Shown here one piece after another: positions 1 to 11,400 of a stretch of DNA of 64,000 nt. Every line of letters begins with the position of its first letter. The stretch's first letter is position 1. Made by a program: the position numbers and the translations under genes. Source of the DNA: Abelmoschus esculentus (taxonomy: Eukaryota; Streptophyta; Magnoliopsida; Malvales; Malvaceae); the NCBI GenBank assembly GCA_035048815.1, contig JAUCBN010000037.1, positions 11,746,001 to 11,810,000 on the forward strand. Direction: 5' to 3'. The notes under the pieces were generated by a model that saw nothing but the letters and a program-made list of their open reading frames with translations, was not told the DNA's origin and did no database searches.

Positions 1-262
1 TGAAGCAAACAAGTGAGGAAACTGCTCCTCCATACTTTTCCTCGTCTCCCAAGTTGCCTCTTCAACACCTCGGTGTCTCCAAAGCACTTTAACCAAATCT
101 ATGGTTTTCCCCCGAAGGACCTTTGTATCCGCATCCAAAATTCTCACTGATTCTTTCTCAAAACTCATATCCGCTCTTAACTCAATCTCCTCAACTGGAA
201 TAACATGAGAAGGATCTGACCTATACTTACGAAGCATCGACACATGAAAAACATCATGCATC
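1..262 (-). pseudogene. Chromovirus pol 3' fragment (integrase tail / chromodomain-like)
   Basis: Read on the minus strand, this stretch encodes the segment linking integrase to the chromodomain in Del/Tekay-type Ty3/gypsy elements. The recognisable signatures are FHVSMLRKY, then a DPSHVI-type stretch, then VKVLWRHRGVEEATWE. In intact elements this region targets integration through chromatin binding. Only about 87 codons are visible. The frame runs off the left edge, and upstream (to the right) it is cut abruptly at the 168-bp repeat array, so nearly all of pol is missing. It has the same orientation as the chromovirus relic at 16770-28972, but its position does not fit that element unless there was a rearrangement. 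Family assignment is from recognised motifs; the link to the other relic is undecided. Confidence 0.75.
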
Positions 263-264
263 TT

Positions 265-1886
265 AAAACATCAAAATTTAACCGAGTAAAAGCTCAAAAT
301 TTTAGATTAAGATGTCTAATTATGTTCAAAAGCCCATAATTAAATTTTTTGACCCAAAATATTTGATTTAATATCATTTTCGATCGTTTTGTAGGGTTTA
401 GAGCGTGCATATCTAAATGGGCTTTATAGTGAACCGATTCGAATTTTAACCGACTAAAAACCTCAAAAATTTAGTTTAAGTTGTATAATTAGGTTCAAAA
501 GCACATAATAACTTTTTGAATCCAAAAAATTTAATTTAATATTATTTTTGATCGTTTTGTAGGGTTTAGAGCGTGCATGTCTAAATGGGCTTTATAGTGG
601 AGCTGTTGGAATTTTAGCCGAGTAAAAAGCTCAAAAATTTACTTTAAGCTGTATAATTAGGTTTAAAAGCACAAAATAACTTTTTGTACCCAAAAAATTT
701 GATTTAATATTATTTTCGATCGTTTTGTAGGGTTTAAAGTGTGCATGTCTAAATGGGATTTGTAGTGAACTTGTTCGAATTTTAACCAAGTAAAAACCTA
801 AAAATTTAAGTTTAAGCTGTATAATTATATTCCAAAGCTAATAGTTAACTTTTTGTACCCAAAATATTGATTTAATATCATTTTTGATCGTTTTGTAGGG
901 TTTAGAGCATGCATGTCTAAATGGGCTTTATAGTGGAGTCGTTCGAATTTTAACCATGTAAAGCGCTCAAATTTTTAGTTTGAGATGCATAATTATGTTC
1001 AAAACCCCATAATTAACAATTTGAACTCATAAAGTTTGATTTAATATCATTTTTATCGTTTTGTAGGGTTTAGAGCGTGCATGTCTAAATAGACTTTATA
1101 GTGGAGCCAATCGAATTTTAGACGAGTACAAAGCTCAAAAATTTAGTTTAAGTTGTATAATTAGGTCCAAAAGCACATAAAAACTTTTTGAACCCAGAAA
1201 ATTTGATTTAATATTATTTTTCATCGTTTTGTAGGGTTTAGAGCATGCATGTCTAATAGAGGAGCCGTTGAAATTTTAGCCGAGTAAAAAGCTCAAAAAT
1301 TTAGTTTAAGCTGTATAATTAGGTTTAAAATCACATAATAACTTTTTATTCCTAAAAAATTTGATTTAATATTATTTTCGATCGTTTTTGTAGGGTTTAA
1401 AGTGTCCATGTCTAAATGGGCTTTATAGTGAACCCTTTCGAATTTTAACCGAGTAAAAACTTAAATATTTGAGTTTACATTGTATAATTATGTTCCAAAG
1501 CTAATAATTAACATTTTGTACCCAAAATATTGATTTAATATCATTTTCGATCGTTTTGTAGGTTTTAGAGTGTGCATGTCTAAATGGGCTTTATAGTGAA
1601 CCCGTTCAAATTTTAAACAAGTAAAAAGCTCAAAATTTTAGCTTAAGCTGTATAATTAGATTCAAAAGCCAATAACTAAATTTTTGTATCCAAAAAATTT
1701 GATTCAATATCGTTTTCGATCGTTTTGTAGGGATATGAGTGTACATGTCTAAATTGGCTTTATACTAAACTCGTTTGAATTTTAACAGAGTAAAAAGCTC
1801 AAAATTTTAGTTTAAGATTTATAATTAGGCTCAGCACCTCATAATTAACAATTTTAACTCATAAAGTTTGATTTAATATCAATTTC
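265..1886. repeat. 168-bp tandem repeat array, about 9.7 copies
   Basis: A head-to-tail array. The landmark GTAGGGTTTA and variants occurs at 391, 559, 727, 895, 1063, 1231, 1390, 1559 and 1727, giving spacings of 168 in nearly every case. One spacing is 159, from a 9-bp deletion near 1250, and one is 169. Each unit carries ATTTTAACCGAGTAAAAAGC, TGATTTAATATCATTTTCG, GATCGTTTTGTAGGGTTTAG and GCATGTCTAAATGGGCTTTA. Units differ from one another by roughly 10-15 percent by eye. There is no open frame. The array joins chromovirus pol on the left and the 3' non-coding end of Athila-like element E1 on the right, without visible target duplications. Unit length is in the range of plant satellite monomers, but centromere function cannot be claimed. 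Confidence 0.93.
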
Positions 1887-2547
1887 GGATACCTCAAGGA
1901 TTGTGTTTTCTCATCGATACTTCCTTCTTTCTTTTGATATTCTTTTTAGCATACTAGAGCCAATTTCGGGCACCTCTAGCATGAAGAAGAGTAACTCCTA
2001 GAGCCGGTGATAATAGGCATCTCTAGTCACTTTCCCAAAAATCTAATTCTTTATCATCTAAGTTCATTAAAAGAATTCCTATAATCCAACAAGTCCCAAA
2101 AGTGTTTTTAGGATTTATCTTATAGTAAGTTCTAAGTTTTCATCCTTAAGTATCCTAAGGTTAAACCTTCTTAACTAGACCTAACTATGGTAAGGAGAAA
2201 GATTTCTATACCCTTAAAGAATAAACTAAGGCAATACTGATGAAAAGCAGTGCAAAAGCATAAACAACAATTCAAGTAAGGTGGTGGACATAAAATTTTT
2301 TGAAGAAACACTTAAATACTTCCTTCATGGCTAGGTCGCGACAGTAGGTTGCCTCAACAGTGGATCTACACCCCCAAAGTCGAATCAAGCATTGTCCTCA
2401 ATGCTTATAAATAGCAGACAGTAGGATATAAAGAAGAAAACAAGACAAGTAACAATATATATATATATATTAGGGCAACATGAATATGTAAAATTTAAAT
2501 AGAGTTAGAAGAGTTGTTGGGAACAATTATTTTTCGTGGCCTCACCG
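1887..2547 (-). other. E1 3' non-coding region
   Basis: No gene. The stretch is homologous to 37864-38784 in D1 and 46355-47279 in D2. It keeps the motif GAGCCAATTTCGGGCACCTC and the internal hairpin/polypurine cassette. A short (AT)n run lies at about 2455-2470. The region is truncated on the left, so the second, LTR-adjacent hairpin is missing. Confidence 0.75.
2387..2406 (-). other. Hairpin AAGCATTG-TCCT-CAATGCTT (internal cassette, E1)
   Basis: A perfect 8-bp stem with a 4-nt loop, flanked on the left by CACCCCCAAA. Read on the element's sense strand this is a hairpin followed by a G-rich polypurine-like tract. The same hairpin is present at 38668-38687 in D1 and 47162-47181 in D2, so it is conserved across three copies that differ elsewhere. 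Confidence 0.75.
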
Positions 2548-4026
2548 CTAATTGTTTGACTTTGGACGATGGAGATGGTTGATTTTTTGTTTGTCTCGGT
2601 GGTTGGACTTTTGTTGGTGGTGTCTGTTGCAGTGGAGCATCCACTTCTTCTCCTTATTTCTCGTCGGCAATTTCCTCGGTGACCATGATGTTTGTCCCGC
2701 CTTCATTTGTTGCGTCTTCCCTGGCATGGTGAATACTCGGCCCGGCAGCAGTTGAACCTTGATGTACATAGGCATCTATCTCTACGGATAGACTACCCAT
2801 GATGATGGGGGATCTTGGTGGAGTGCTGAAGACTACCCTCCTTTTGGATGGTCGTCTGCTGGCAGATGTTGTTGCTGCGGAGTCTGCTGCCCTAGATGGG
2901 CCAACAACATGAAATTGTTGTTGTGGGCCAGTGGGAAAAATGGTCGTGTTCCTGGAGCTGGAGTCGTCTCAGTGTAGGGTGCAGCTATGACAAACATGTT
3001 TGGAGGAAACTCGGGAAATTGCACCCCTTGGCCGGGAAAGTTATGGAGCATCATTTGGGCAAGTGTGCTATTGAAGTCCCTCTGATACTCCATGTATCGT
3101 TGCTGCCTAAGATTCATAGCTGTCATCCTTTGGAGTATCTCTTGGTATGGGTCTGCTGCAGTAGTGGTGTGGGTAGTGTCAGGCATGTCTGGCGTGTATT
3201 GGGCCCTGGCAGCTGTGTCAGCATTGAACTACTGAGGGGTTGCCTGGACTGGCTCTACTTGTGTGATCTGCATGATTTTGTGGCAGAAGTCTCTAGTCCA
3301 CCCTCGTCTATAGGCTATGAATTCATCCGTTTCTACCATTGGTACACCTACAGTAGTACAAATACCAGTGATTAAACAAGGGAAACATAAAGTTCCTCTA
3401 TCTTTCTTACCGCATTCGTATATCTCCTTTAAAATTATTTCTCCAACATTGATGCTCCGTTTGTTGATGATTGATTGAATGAGCACCAATCTCCTTCGAT
3501 CCACCGTGCTATTGTGTGAGGTTGGAATAAGGCGTCTTTTGACAAAGGTATTCCAAAGCTTGGCCTCGGGCTTAAGATTTTGCCTTGCTAACGATCCTCT
3601 ATGGGCACCGGTTTCCCAATGAATATTCTCATAGCAAAGATCATCTTTTATCAGCTCATAATCTTCGTTGGTGATGTCCTCCATGAATTCAGTATGATCA
3701 TCACGTTCAGGTGTAAGGCCGTAGAATAGGTTGATTGTCTCGGCATCAAGTTTGACAGGCCTGCCACGGCAATGGACATAAAGAGAGTCCTTGCTTGGCC
3801 CGTTCGCATAAAATTCTCGTACGATGGTGGCATTGGCCTGAGCAGGTTGTAGGCAAAAGATCTCCCAATCTTGATACTTAATCTTGTCGGACAAATAATG
3901 CTCAATGTCGTAATTCTCCTCATCGGAGTGTTGGAACCCTTGTTCTTCCCATAGCTGCCGAGCAATAAAAGATCTGTTGAAACGTTCTTCAATAGCGGCA
4001 GGGGCGAATCTGTTGTACGTAGCCAT
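2548..4026 (-). pseudogene. ORF2 of E1: 'putative plant transposon protein' domain
   Basis: Starts MATYNRFAPAAIEERFNRSF. The first 265 codons are open (4026-3229), then a stop occurs where D1 and D2 read on. The next stretch, 3186-2833, is in the same frame, and the C-terminal part is frameshifted relative to D1. Conserved blocks in order: FIARQLWEEQGFQ, QPAQANATIVREFY, HCRGRPVKLDAETINLFYGL, LIPTSHNSTVDRRRL, INVGEI and FPCLITGICTTVGVP. These match the pattern I know as the plant transposon-associated domain (Pfam PF20167), often annotated as a putative plant transposon protein. Its biochemical role is not known to me. No RT, integrase or transmembrane segment is visible. The promoter region upstream is split from the ATG by solo LTR copy A. 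Confidence 0.72.
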
Positions 4027-5680
4027 GTATGAGTATTGGAGAATTTGAGGATCTTGGAGAGTTTCTTGGAGATTTTCGAAAATTCTAAGAAATCTTGGAA
4101 ATAGACAGAGTGTAACATCCCGGTTTTGGGGTTAGTAGTTTGAGTGTTAGTTGGGGAAATTCGATCCAGGTTGAATTGGATTCCTAGAGTTCGTTATTCC
4201 GGGAAAAATTAAAATAATAGTATTTTAATCGGATAAGTAATAATTTTGTGAAATGGTTCTAAAAACATTAAAATGGTGTTTTAAAGTTAAAGGAATATTA
4301 TTTGAACTTTAATTTGATTTTTAATTGGGCTTAATTTTGTGCTAGTGACTAAATTGTAATTTTGGGAAAGTTTTGGCAATTAGGATTTTAGTGACTAAAT
4401 TGGAAAGTAAGCCATACTTAGAATCCTTAGAGGGCCATAAACCCAATTTATTTTTAATTAATGATTTATCCACCAAAATGATTTTTAAATTGTTTTATTC
4501 TAAATAATAATTCCATTTTCTTTTGTAACTTCCCATTTTCTCATCTTTTCTCTCAAGATTTTCTCTCCATCTTCTTCTCCAAATTTCTTCAATTACTTGT
4601 TGATTTCTTCATCATTTTCTACAAGATTTACTTCATTTTATTCATCCTTTCATTCTTTACAAAACCTACTCATCAATTTTGCAAAATCAACATCCATTTT
4701 CAAGAAATCAAGGGAGGATTTCTCATCTTTTTGGTGGAGCAAATCTTTAAGGTAACTTTGCTGATTTCTAATCTTTTTCTAAGGTTCTTTATTGAAATTC
4801 CCAAGTATTGGCTTGCTTATCAACAATTGAGATTTTATTTTGTATTTTTAATTCCCAAGCAAATCTTTAGGTGTTCTAATGTTGTTGGAGGTATAAGGAT
4901 GGTTTGGAAGTGTTTTTGGTTCATAATTGAAGTGGATTAGATGTTAGATTCATTAGGTTTTGGGCTGATGATGTTTCGGATGCGTTTCGGCTTAGTTTTC
5001 GGTCTTTTCGGCAAGGTTTTCGATAGTTTTGTGAGGGTTAAATGTGACTGTTGTTTTGAGCATGTTGTGATGTGAATTTGCTCTACTTTTAATGTTGTAG
5101 AGGTAGTGCAAGAAGGTGCATAAGTGGCTGATGCGTTGGCGTTGCCATCGGAGCATCGGCGAGGGCTCGTTTCGCTTGTCGGTGAGTGGTTTTGGGTTTA
5201 AAGTGAATCGCATTGGTTCGTTTCTGTTTTGGGGGCTATGGAATAGTCTGAAAACTTTCCATAGTTCAAGAGTAAGTGTTTTAAATGATGTTGATGCATT
5301 ACCTCGATTTTCGGTTATTTTCGGTAATGGCAAATATGTGAACAATGATTCAATATGATTTTGGAATTGCATATATTTAATTTTGAAATGATGCATGCAT
5401 GTGTTAATTGCTGAAAATGCATGGTTTATTAAGGCATTAATGGTTTATGTAAGCATGAAAAAGAATTTGGATTATGATGAGGTTATTTGCCCTATGTTGA
5501 TAAAGCTGTTGAGCATGATTTTAGTTCACATGATGAACATGTAATGAGTGCATTATGAGTAGCAAGTTAACATGCATGATTGGAATTGATATTGGCTTAG
5601 TGACACTAACTTTAGATTCGAATACAAATGACATGTCATTAGGATTGAGTGCACTATAAAATAATGAGAATAATGATGAT

Positions 5681-5920
5681 GCCTACACGTAAACAAGGGT
5701 GACTTTGTGTCCGACCGTGCGTGTAGAGTCTGCCTACACGTAAACAAGGGTGACTTTGTGTCCGACCGTGCGTGTAGAGCTTGCCTATATGTAAACAAGG
5801 GTAACTTTGTGTCCGACCGTGCATAGAGTTAACCCATGCGTAAACAAGGGTGACTTTGTGTCCGACCGTGCGTAGTGGGGGTAACATGTACACAAGGGTG
5901 ATTATGTATCCGGCCGATGC
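5681..5920 (+). repeat. 51-bp minisatellite in solo LTR copy A
   Basis: About five tandem units. GCCTACACGTAAACAAGGGT starts at 5681 and 5732, with variants at 5783 and about 5832 and a last degenerate unit near 5880. Each unit contains GTGACTTTGTGTCCGACCG. Copy B has the same array in reverse at about 10797-10979. Copy C has two units of about 50 bp followed by a different, 22-bp expansion. Confidence 0.88.
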
Positions 5921-6632
5921 ATGTTGAGACCAAGTGTCTCCAATTATGAAAAAAAAGGATTCTTGTATTCGGTGAACTAAAAGTTCATATAAGTGATCAC
6001 TAGAAAGCCAATATGGATACATGAAATGAAATAATATACTTGTGCATGACACATGAAATGATTTGACAATGTTGATAAACATGATTTGGTTTTACATATT
6101 TCAAATATGCAAGAAGAATGCAAGTATGACTTTATAAATGATTTTGAACTTGTTAGAGTTTCCACACTAAGCATGTTGTGCTTAAGCTCTTTCTTTTCAT
6201 ACTTGTAGAGAAATAGTGATATTCGAGGCTACGTTCGGAGCAAGGGAACCAAGGGGATGAGTTGTCTCAATTTTTGGTATGCTTTGGCAAATAATTTGGG
6301 CTTGGCAATGTGTAAATCAAACCCATGTGAAGTGTGTGATTTTTGCTTTGGTTAATGTTGTAATAAGACCTATAATGTTTTGGATTGTTGATTGATGGAC
6401 CATGGTGTTGTTTGGATTATTGAGACATGTACATGAATGAACATTGTTGATTTTTAAATCATATTTTAGGAAGCATGCCTATAGATTGTTTGGGGTCTTT
6501 GATGTGATAAATATATTCTTTAAATCGTTCTTTATGCTTAGGAAATTATGCATATAGTTAAGGGTGATTAATGGTTTTGTTTGAATGGGTGGAATTAACT
6601 TAGAATATTCAAACTTGTCAAAGTGCACAGGG

Positions 6633-6810
6633 GGTATCGATACCTAAGGCTTAATCTGGGGTGGTTAGAATCATGGTTCGATGCAATTACTCCACTGGAC
6701 GCTGGAGTATCGATACCACCTATGGGGGTATCGATACCAATAGCCTTCGAAGTGCAAGGAGGCTAGCTCCACGATAGGGTATCGATACCGAGACCCTAGG
6801 TATCGATACC
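6633..6810. repeat. Cluster of GGTATCGATACC palindromes (copy A)
   Basis: The 12-bp perfect palindrome GGTATCGATACC occurs at 6633-6644, 6727-6738, 6778-6789 and 6799-6810, with a one-base variant (AGTATCGATACC) at 6706-6717. Five sites in 180 bp is far from chance. The cluster is retained in copies B and C. Confidence 0.9.
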
Positions 6811-7392
6811 GAGACCCAAAAATGACATTTTAAGTGTGGAAAAAAAATACTTTTAGGGTCGGATGTCTTTCCATGATCGAATATAGATGAAATGAATGTT
6901 ATTGGGTGTTGTACTATCACCAGGAAGCATGATGTTAACTTGAATTCACATTGGTAAATTAATGATAGATTTAGTCCCTATGATATTGTGAGCTTTACAA
7001 TTAGGTCCCTATTGTATGAAACATGAAATTGACGATGCAATAATGGACCGTTTGATCTGAACTTTGTTATGAGTATGCTATGCATGTTTAATTGAACTAT
7101 GGTAGATCGCATTACTGGTTTATTGTTGAAATTAAGAATTTATTTGCGTTTTGGTCCTTATATAACGGTGTGAGAATTGAATGATCAATTGTGAATCGAA
7201 TGTTTCCATTTTCGTTACGCATGACCTCGACACACATAGGAACTTAATTATGCATCTAGTTAAGAAGAAAAAAAACATATCGGTTTTCAGGGTTGTTTAT
7301 CGAATTGGACCTTAACGGGTTTAGTTAGATATTCCCCGTGTGACACGTTAGTGCCGGTTCCGTCTAGGCCGGGCTAAGGGGGTTACACAGAG

Positions 7393-7791
7393 AGTATTGT
7401 GAGAAAGAGATTAGCAAGTAAATCTAAAAAAATCAAGAATGCAAGAGTGAATAGTTCAAGAGGAAGGAAGTGCTTATATAGGCCTCAGCCTTATAGCCGT
7501 TTGAACCACTAGCTGTTTTGTAGCCGTTAGCCTTTATTGCTGTTTTCTTTTACTGTCGCGGCAGGAATTTCGGCAGACTAGCCGTTACACTGTTCTGCCC
7601 GTTGGGACTGCTGCGGCTTCTGACACTGTTTTCTGCCCCGGCAGCACTTTTCCTGCTGTGAACTACTTCTCCTTTATTCTTGCTTATTGACCTAAAAATT
7701 AAACATAAACAAAAATAATTAAAGATAAATATAATAAAAATTTAACTTTAACTAAACTAATCCTAATAATATAAAAATTAGAGAAAAGAGA
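7393..7791 (-). promoter_or_regulatory. E1 spacer between protease and ORF2, with internal TATA box
   Basis: No coding frame. On the minus strand, TATATAAG-type sequence lies at 7474-7480, downstream of a block rich in GCCGCGGC-like motifs (7550-7660). D1, D2 and E2d have the same arrangement, with the TATA box about 155-170 bp before the ORF2 start. In E1 the distance has been stretched by solo LTR copy A. Confidence 0.6.
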
Positions 7792-8456
7792 TTATGTCAC
7801 TAGTGGAGTGCATGCGAGTGCATCTCCTAAGGTGATTATTTCTTGTATGCCAGAATGATGTTTCAAATGTTGGCCATTCTCCTTGAACTCATGCCCATCC
7901 CTCTTCGATTTGGTCTTTACTGCACCATGTGGTTTTGACCATTTGGACCTGAATATGTCTGGACAATGTGTTCTTTTATTGGTTTCCTCCATTTCTGGCT
8001 TAATCTTCTTGCCCAATATTTTTCCAAGCATGCTGCCGAGGCAGTTGCTGCTGAAACAGGATATCTTGGGGACTGCATCTGTAGTGTGGAGGACTTTGCA
8101 TTCTTCTGCATCATCATATCTTTTCAAATTGTGGAAGGCATTGAGTTTGACGTGTTGGTCATTAACCCTCATTGTCAACTCTCCTTTTTCCACATCTATG
8201 AGTGTGCGTCCAGTGGCAAGAAAAGATCTCCCCAAGATGATCGGTGCATTGTCATCTGCTTCACAATCAAGGACAAGGAAGTCAGCGGGAAAAATAAATT
8301 TATCAACTCTTACCAGTATGTCCTCGATCTTTCCTTCAGGTTGCACATATGATCTATCCGCAAGTTGGAGCATCACTGTTGTGGGTTTTGCTCTTCCTAC
8401 GCCAAGCTTTTGGAAGACAGATTTGGGCATTAGGTTTATGCTTTCTCCAAGGTCGC
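7792..8456 (-). pseudogene. E1 gag-protease, 3' part (aspartic protease core)
   Basis: C-terminal half of the protease, starting right at the active site (DLGESINLMPKSVFQKLG). It continues through the flap-like region (ADRSYVQPEGKIEDILV) and the conserved APIILGRSFLATGRTLIDV, and ends with TPLVT and a stop at 7792. The frame is open throughout. The N-terminal half lies at 13286 and above, beyond solo LTR S0. Athila/Tat proteases normally read on into reverse transcriptase; this one stops about 90 residues after the last protease block, as in all sibling copies. The glutamate in DLGES replaces the alanine seen in other copies here (DLGAS). Confidence 0.8.
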
Positions 8457-11400
8457 TGATGCGTGTCAAAAGTGCGCAATTAGTGCAAGTGGACACATCG
8501 CAAGTAATAAAGTGATCAGTATAATCGTGTATCGTCTCCACAAGGATTGGTCTACTTAATATGCTTTCTTCGTCTTCTTGCTCTGTAAAAGTAAAGACAC
8601 AAGTAATTTGGAGTTTGATGAAATTAAATAAAGAGAACTAAATAAAAAGGTAAAATCAGATAAAGAAAGTGGCCAGGATCCAGTTGTGTCGTATAGTAGA
8701 TTCGATTGCTTGTTTCTGTCCAATGCAGTCGCACAACACTGCCTCGGCAGTACTGCAGATTACTGCCTCGACAGTGATGATGCTGGCCCGCCGCAGTAAT
8801 CTCTTGTTCTTGGGCAGACCTTACCAAAGTTCGGCAAAGTGTCCTTTGATGCCTCCGCTTATCTCTAAGTCGAAGTACTGTTGATGACCAGTCCTTGATG
8901 ATACCTCTCGGCGTGAATCAATTATAATCACCAACCAATCCCACACTTCTCTTAGCCGCTGAAACTCTTAACCTATCTCTAGGCCGAGTTAGTGTTTCCC
9001 GATTGAAACACCATACTTTTTCCTTTCGGGAATCTAACTCTCTCGATATTAGATAAATGGATTACTTGCAAACTTCTCTCTCGAGCATGGATGCAAGAAC
9101 AAAGAATGGCGAAGAATAATTCAAACTTTGATACTTTATTGCATTGAAACAAGAAAGCAAAGTACAATTTTCTTCCACAACCACTCCACAAACTAACCTA
9201 AACCCCAAGGGTTTTCTATGAACACTTGATTTTCGAGATATCCTCCTCTCTACATAGGCTATGGTTTATATAGGCTTGGCCTAGGGCAAACCTTTCCAAA
9301 GTAGGAATACAACTTTGTAACCCCCTTAGCTCGGCCTAGACGGAACTGGCACTAACGGGTTACACGGGGAATATCGAACCAAACCCGCGATGGTCCGATT
9401 CAATAAATAACCCTGAAAACCGATATGTTTTTTTTCTTAACTAGATGCATAATTAAGTTCCTATGTGTGTCGAGGTCATGCAGAACGAGAGTGAAGGCAT
9501 TCGGTTCACAATTGATCATTCAATTCGCATATAAGTGCATAAGGACCAAAACGCAAATAGTTTTAATTCCAACAATAAACCGGAAATTCAACCTACCATA
9601 GTTCAATTAAACATGCATAGCATACTCACAACAAAATTTAGATCAATTGAAGCATTATAGCATCACCAATTTCATGTTTCTATGATTATGGAGCAATTTG
9701 TAAAGCTCACAAATCTTAGGGACTATAACCAACATTAATTAACCCATAAGAAATTAAATTAACAACATGCATCACAGTGATATTACGACTCAGAATATTA
9801 TTCATTGCATCTATGTTCGATCGTGGAAAGACATCCGATCCTATACGTAATTTTCAACACTTGGAATATTATTTTTTGTCAGGGGTATCAATAGCTTAGG
9901 TCTCGATATCGGTACCCTATCGTGGAGCTAGCCTCGTTGCACTTCGAAGGCTATTGGTATCGATAGCCCCATAGGTGGTATCGATACTCTAGCGTCCAGT
10001 GGGGTAATGACATCAGACCATGATTCGATGCAGCCCAACCTTGGGTATCGATACCCTTAATAGAGGTATCGATACCCCCTGTGCAATTCACAAAATCCGG
10101 GCATTTAAGACGAGTTTCATCCACTTAAACTCAACCCTTAATCACTCCAAACTATATGCAAAGTTCCTAAGCATAAATAAAGATAATAATCACACAGTTA
10201 TCAACATCAAAGACTCCATACAATCTATAGGCATGCTTCCTAAAATATGATTAAAATCAAAAACGTTCATGCATGTGCATGCTTCAACGATCCAAAACAA
10301 CACCGTAGTCCATCAATTAACAATCAAAGCAATATAGGTCATATTACAACATTAACCAAAGCAAAATTCACACTCTTCACATTGGATTGGTTTACACATT
10401 GCCAATCCCCAAGTTATTTGCCAAAACATACCAAAAATTGAGATAACTTTTTCCCCTGGTTCCCTTGCTCCGAATATAGCCTCGAATGTCTCTATTCTTC
10501 TGCAAGTATGAAAAGAGAGAGCTTAAGCAAAACATGCTTAGTGAGGAAGCTTTAAACAATATCAAAAATCATTTATAAAGTCATACTTGCATCCTTCATG
10601 CTTATTTGAAATATGTAAAACCAAATCATGCTTATCAACATTGTCAAATCATTTCATGTGTCATGCACAAGTATATTATTTCATTTCATGTATCCATATT
10701 GGCTTTCTAGTGATCACTTATATGAACTTTTAGTTCACCGAATACACGGATCCTTTTTTTTCATAATTGGAGACACTTGGTCTCAACATGCATCGGTCGG
10801 ATACATAATCACCCTTGTGTACATGTTACCCCCACTACGCACGGTCGGACACAAAGTCACCCTTGTTTACACATGGGTCAACTATATGCACGGTCGGACA
10901 CAAAGTCACCCTTGTTTACATATAGGCAAGCTCTACACGCACGGTCGGACACAAATTCACCCTTGTTTACGTGTAGGCATTATCATTATCCTCATTATTT
11001 TTATAGTGCACTCAATCCTATTGACATGTCATTTGTATTCGAATCTAAGGTTAGTTTCACTAAGCCAATATCAATTCCAATCATGCATGTAACTTGCTGC
11101 TCATAATGCACTCATTAAATGTTCATCATGTGAACTAAAATCATGCTCAACGGCTTTATCAACATAGGGCAAATAACCTCATCATATTCCAAATTCTTTT
11201 TCACGCTTACATAAGCCATGAATGCCTTTATAAACCATGCATTTTCAGCAATTAACATATGCATGCATCATTTCAAATCAAAGATATGCTATTTCAAAAT
11301 CTTATTGAAAAATTGTTCACATATATGCCATTACCGAAATAGTCGAAACTTGAGATAATGCATCAACATCATTTAAATCACTTACTCTTGAACTATGGAA

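Larger units (their letters stand above)
4111..7387 (+). mobile_element. Solo LTR copy A (3277 bp, Del/Tekay-like)
   Basis: Termini TGTAACATCCCGG and GGGGGTTACA, flanked by the 5-bp direct repeat CAGAG (4106-4110 and 7388-7392). It is homologous end to end to 9316-12762 (inverted) and 51595-55048. No coding frame and no internal copy of its own ends are seen, so a solo LTR is the simplest reading. The GTTACA terminus and the CTAGGCCGGGCTAAGGGGG block resemble the chromovirus LTR beginning at 27775, which ties it to that lineage. It inserted about 85 bp upstream of the E1 ORF2 start codon, separating that ORF from its TATA box. Confidence 0.88.

Noticed and set aside
265..1886. CRISPR array or gene family
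   Set aside because: The repeat is contiguous with no unique spacers, has no open frame, and the genome is plainly eukaryotic.
2455..2470. Short (AT)n run
   Set aside because: A simple microsatellite, too short and common to interpret.
5553..6082. Repetitive coding frames across 5553-6082 and 10628-11106
   Set aside because: They are translations of the 51-bp minisatellite in non-coding LTR sequence, in several frames on opposite strands; periodicity (51 = 3 x 17) keeps the frame open.
7883..8515. A 210-codon open frame on the plus strand opposite the protease
   Set aside because: It is the exact antisense of conserved protease codons and recurs antisense to every protease copy (32384, 49397, 61692) with no protein-family pattern of its own.
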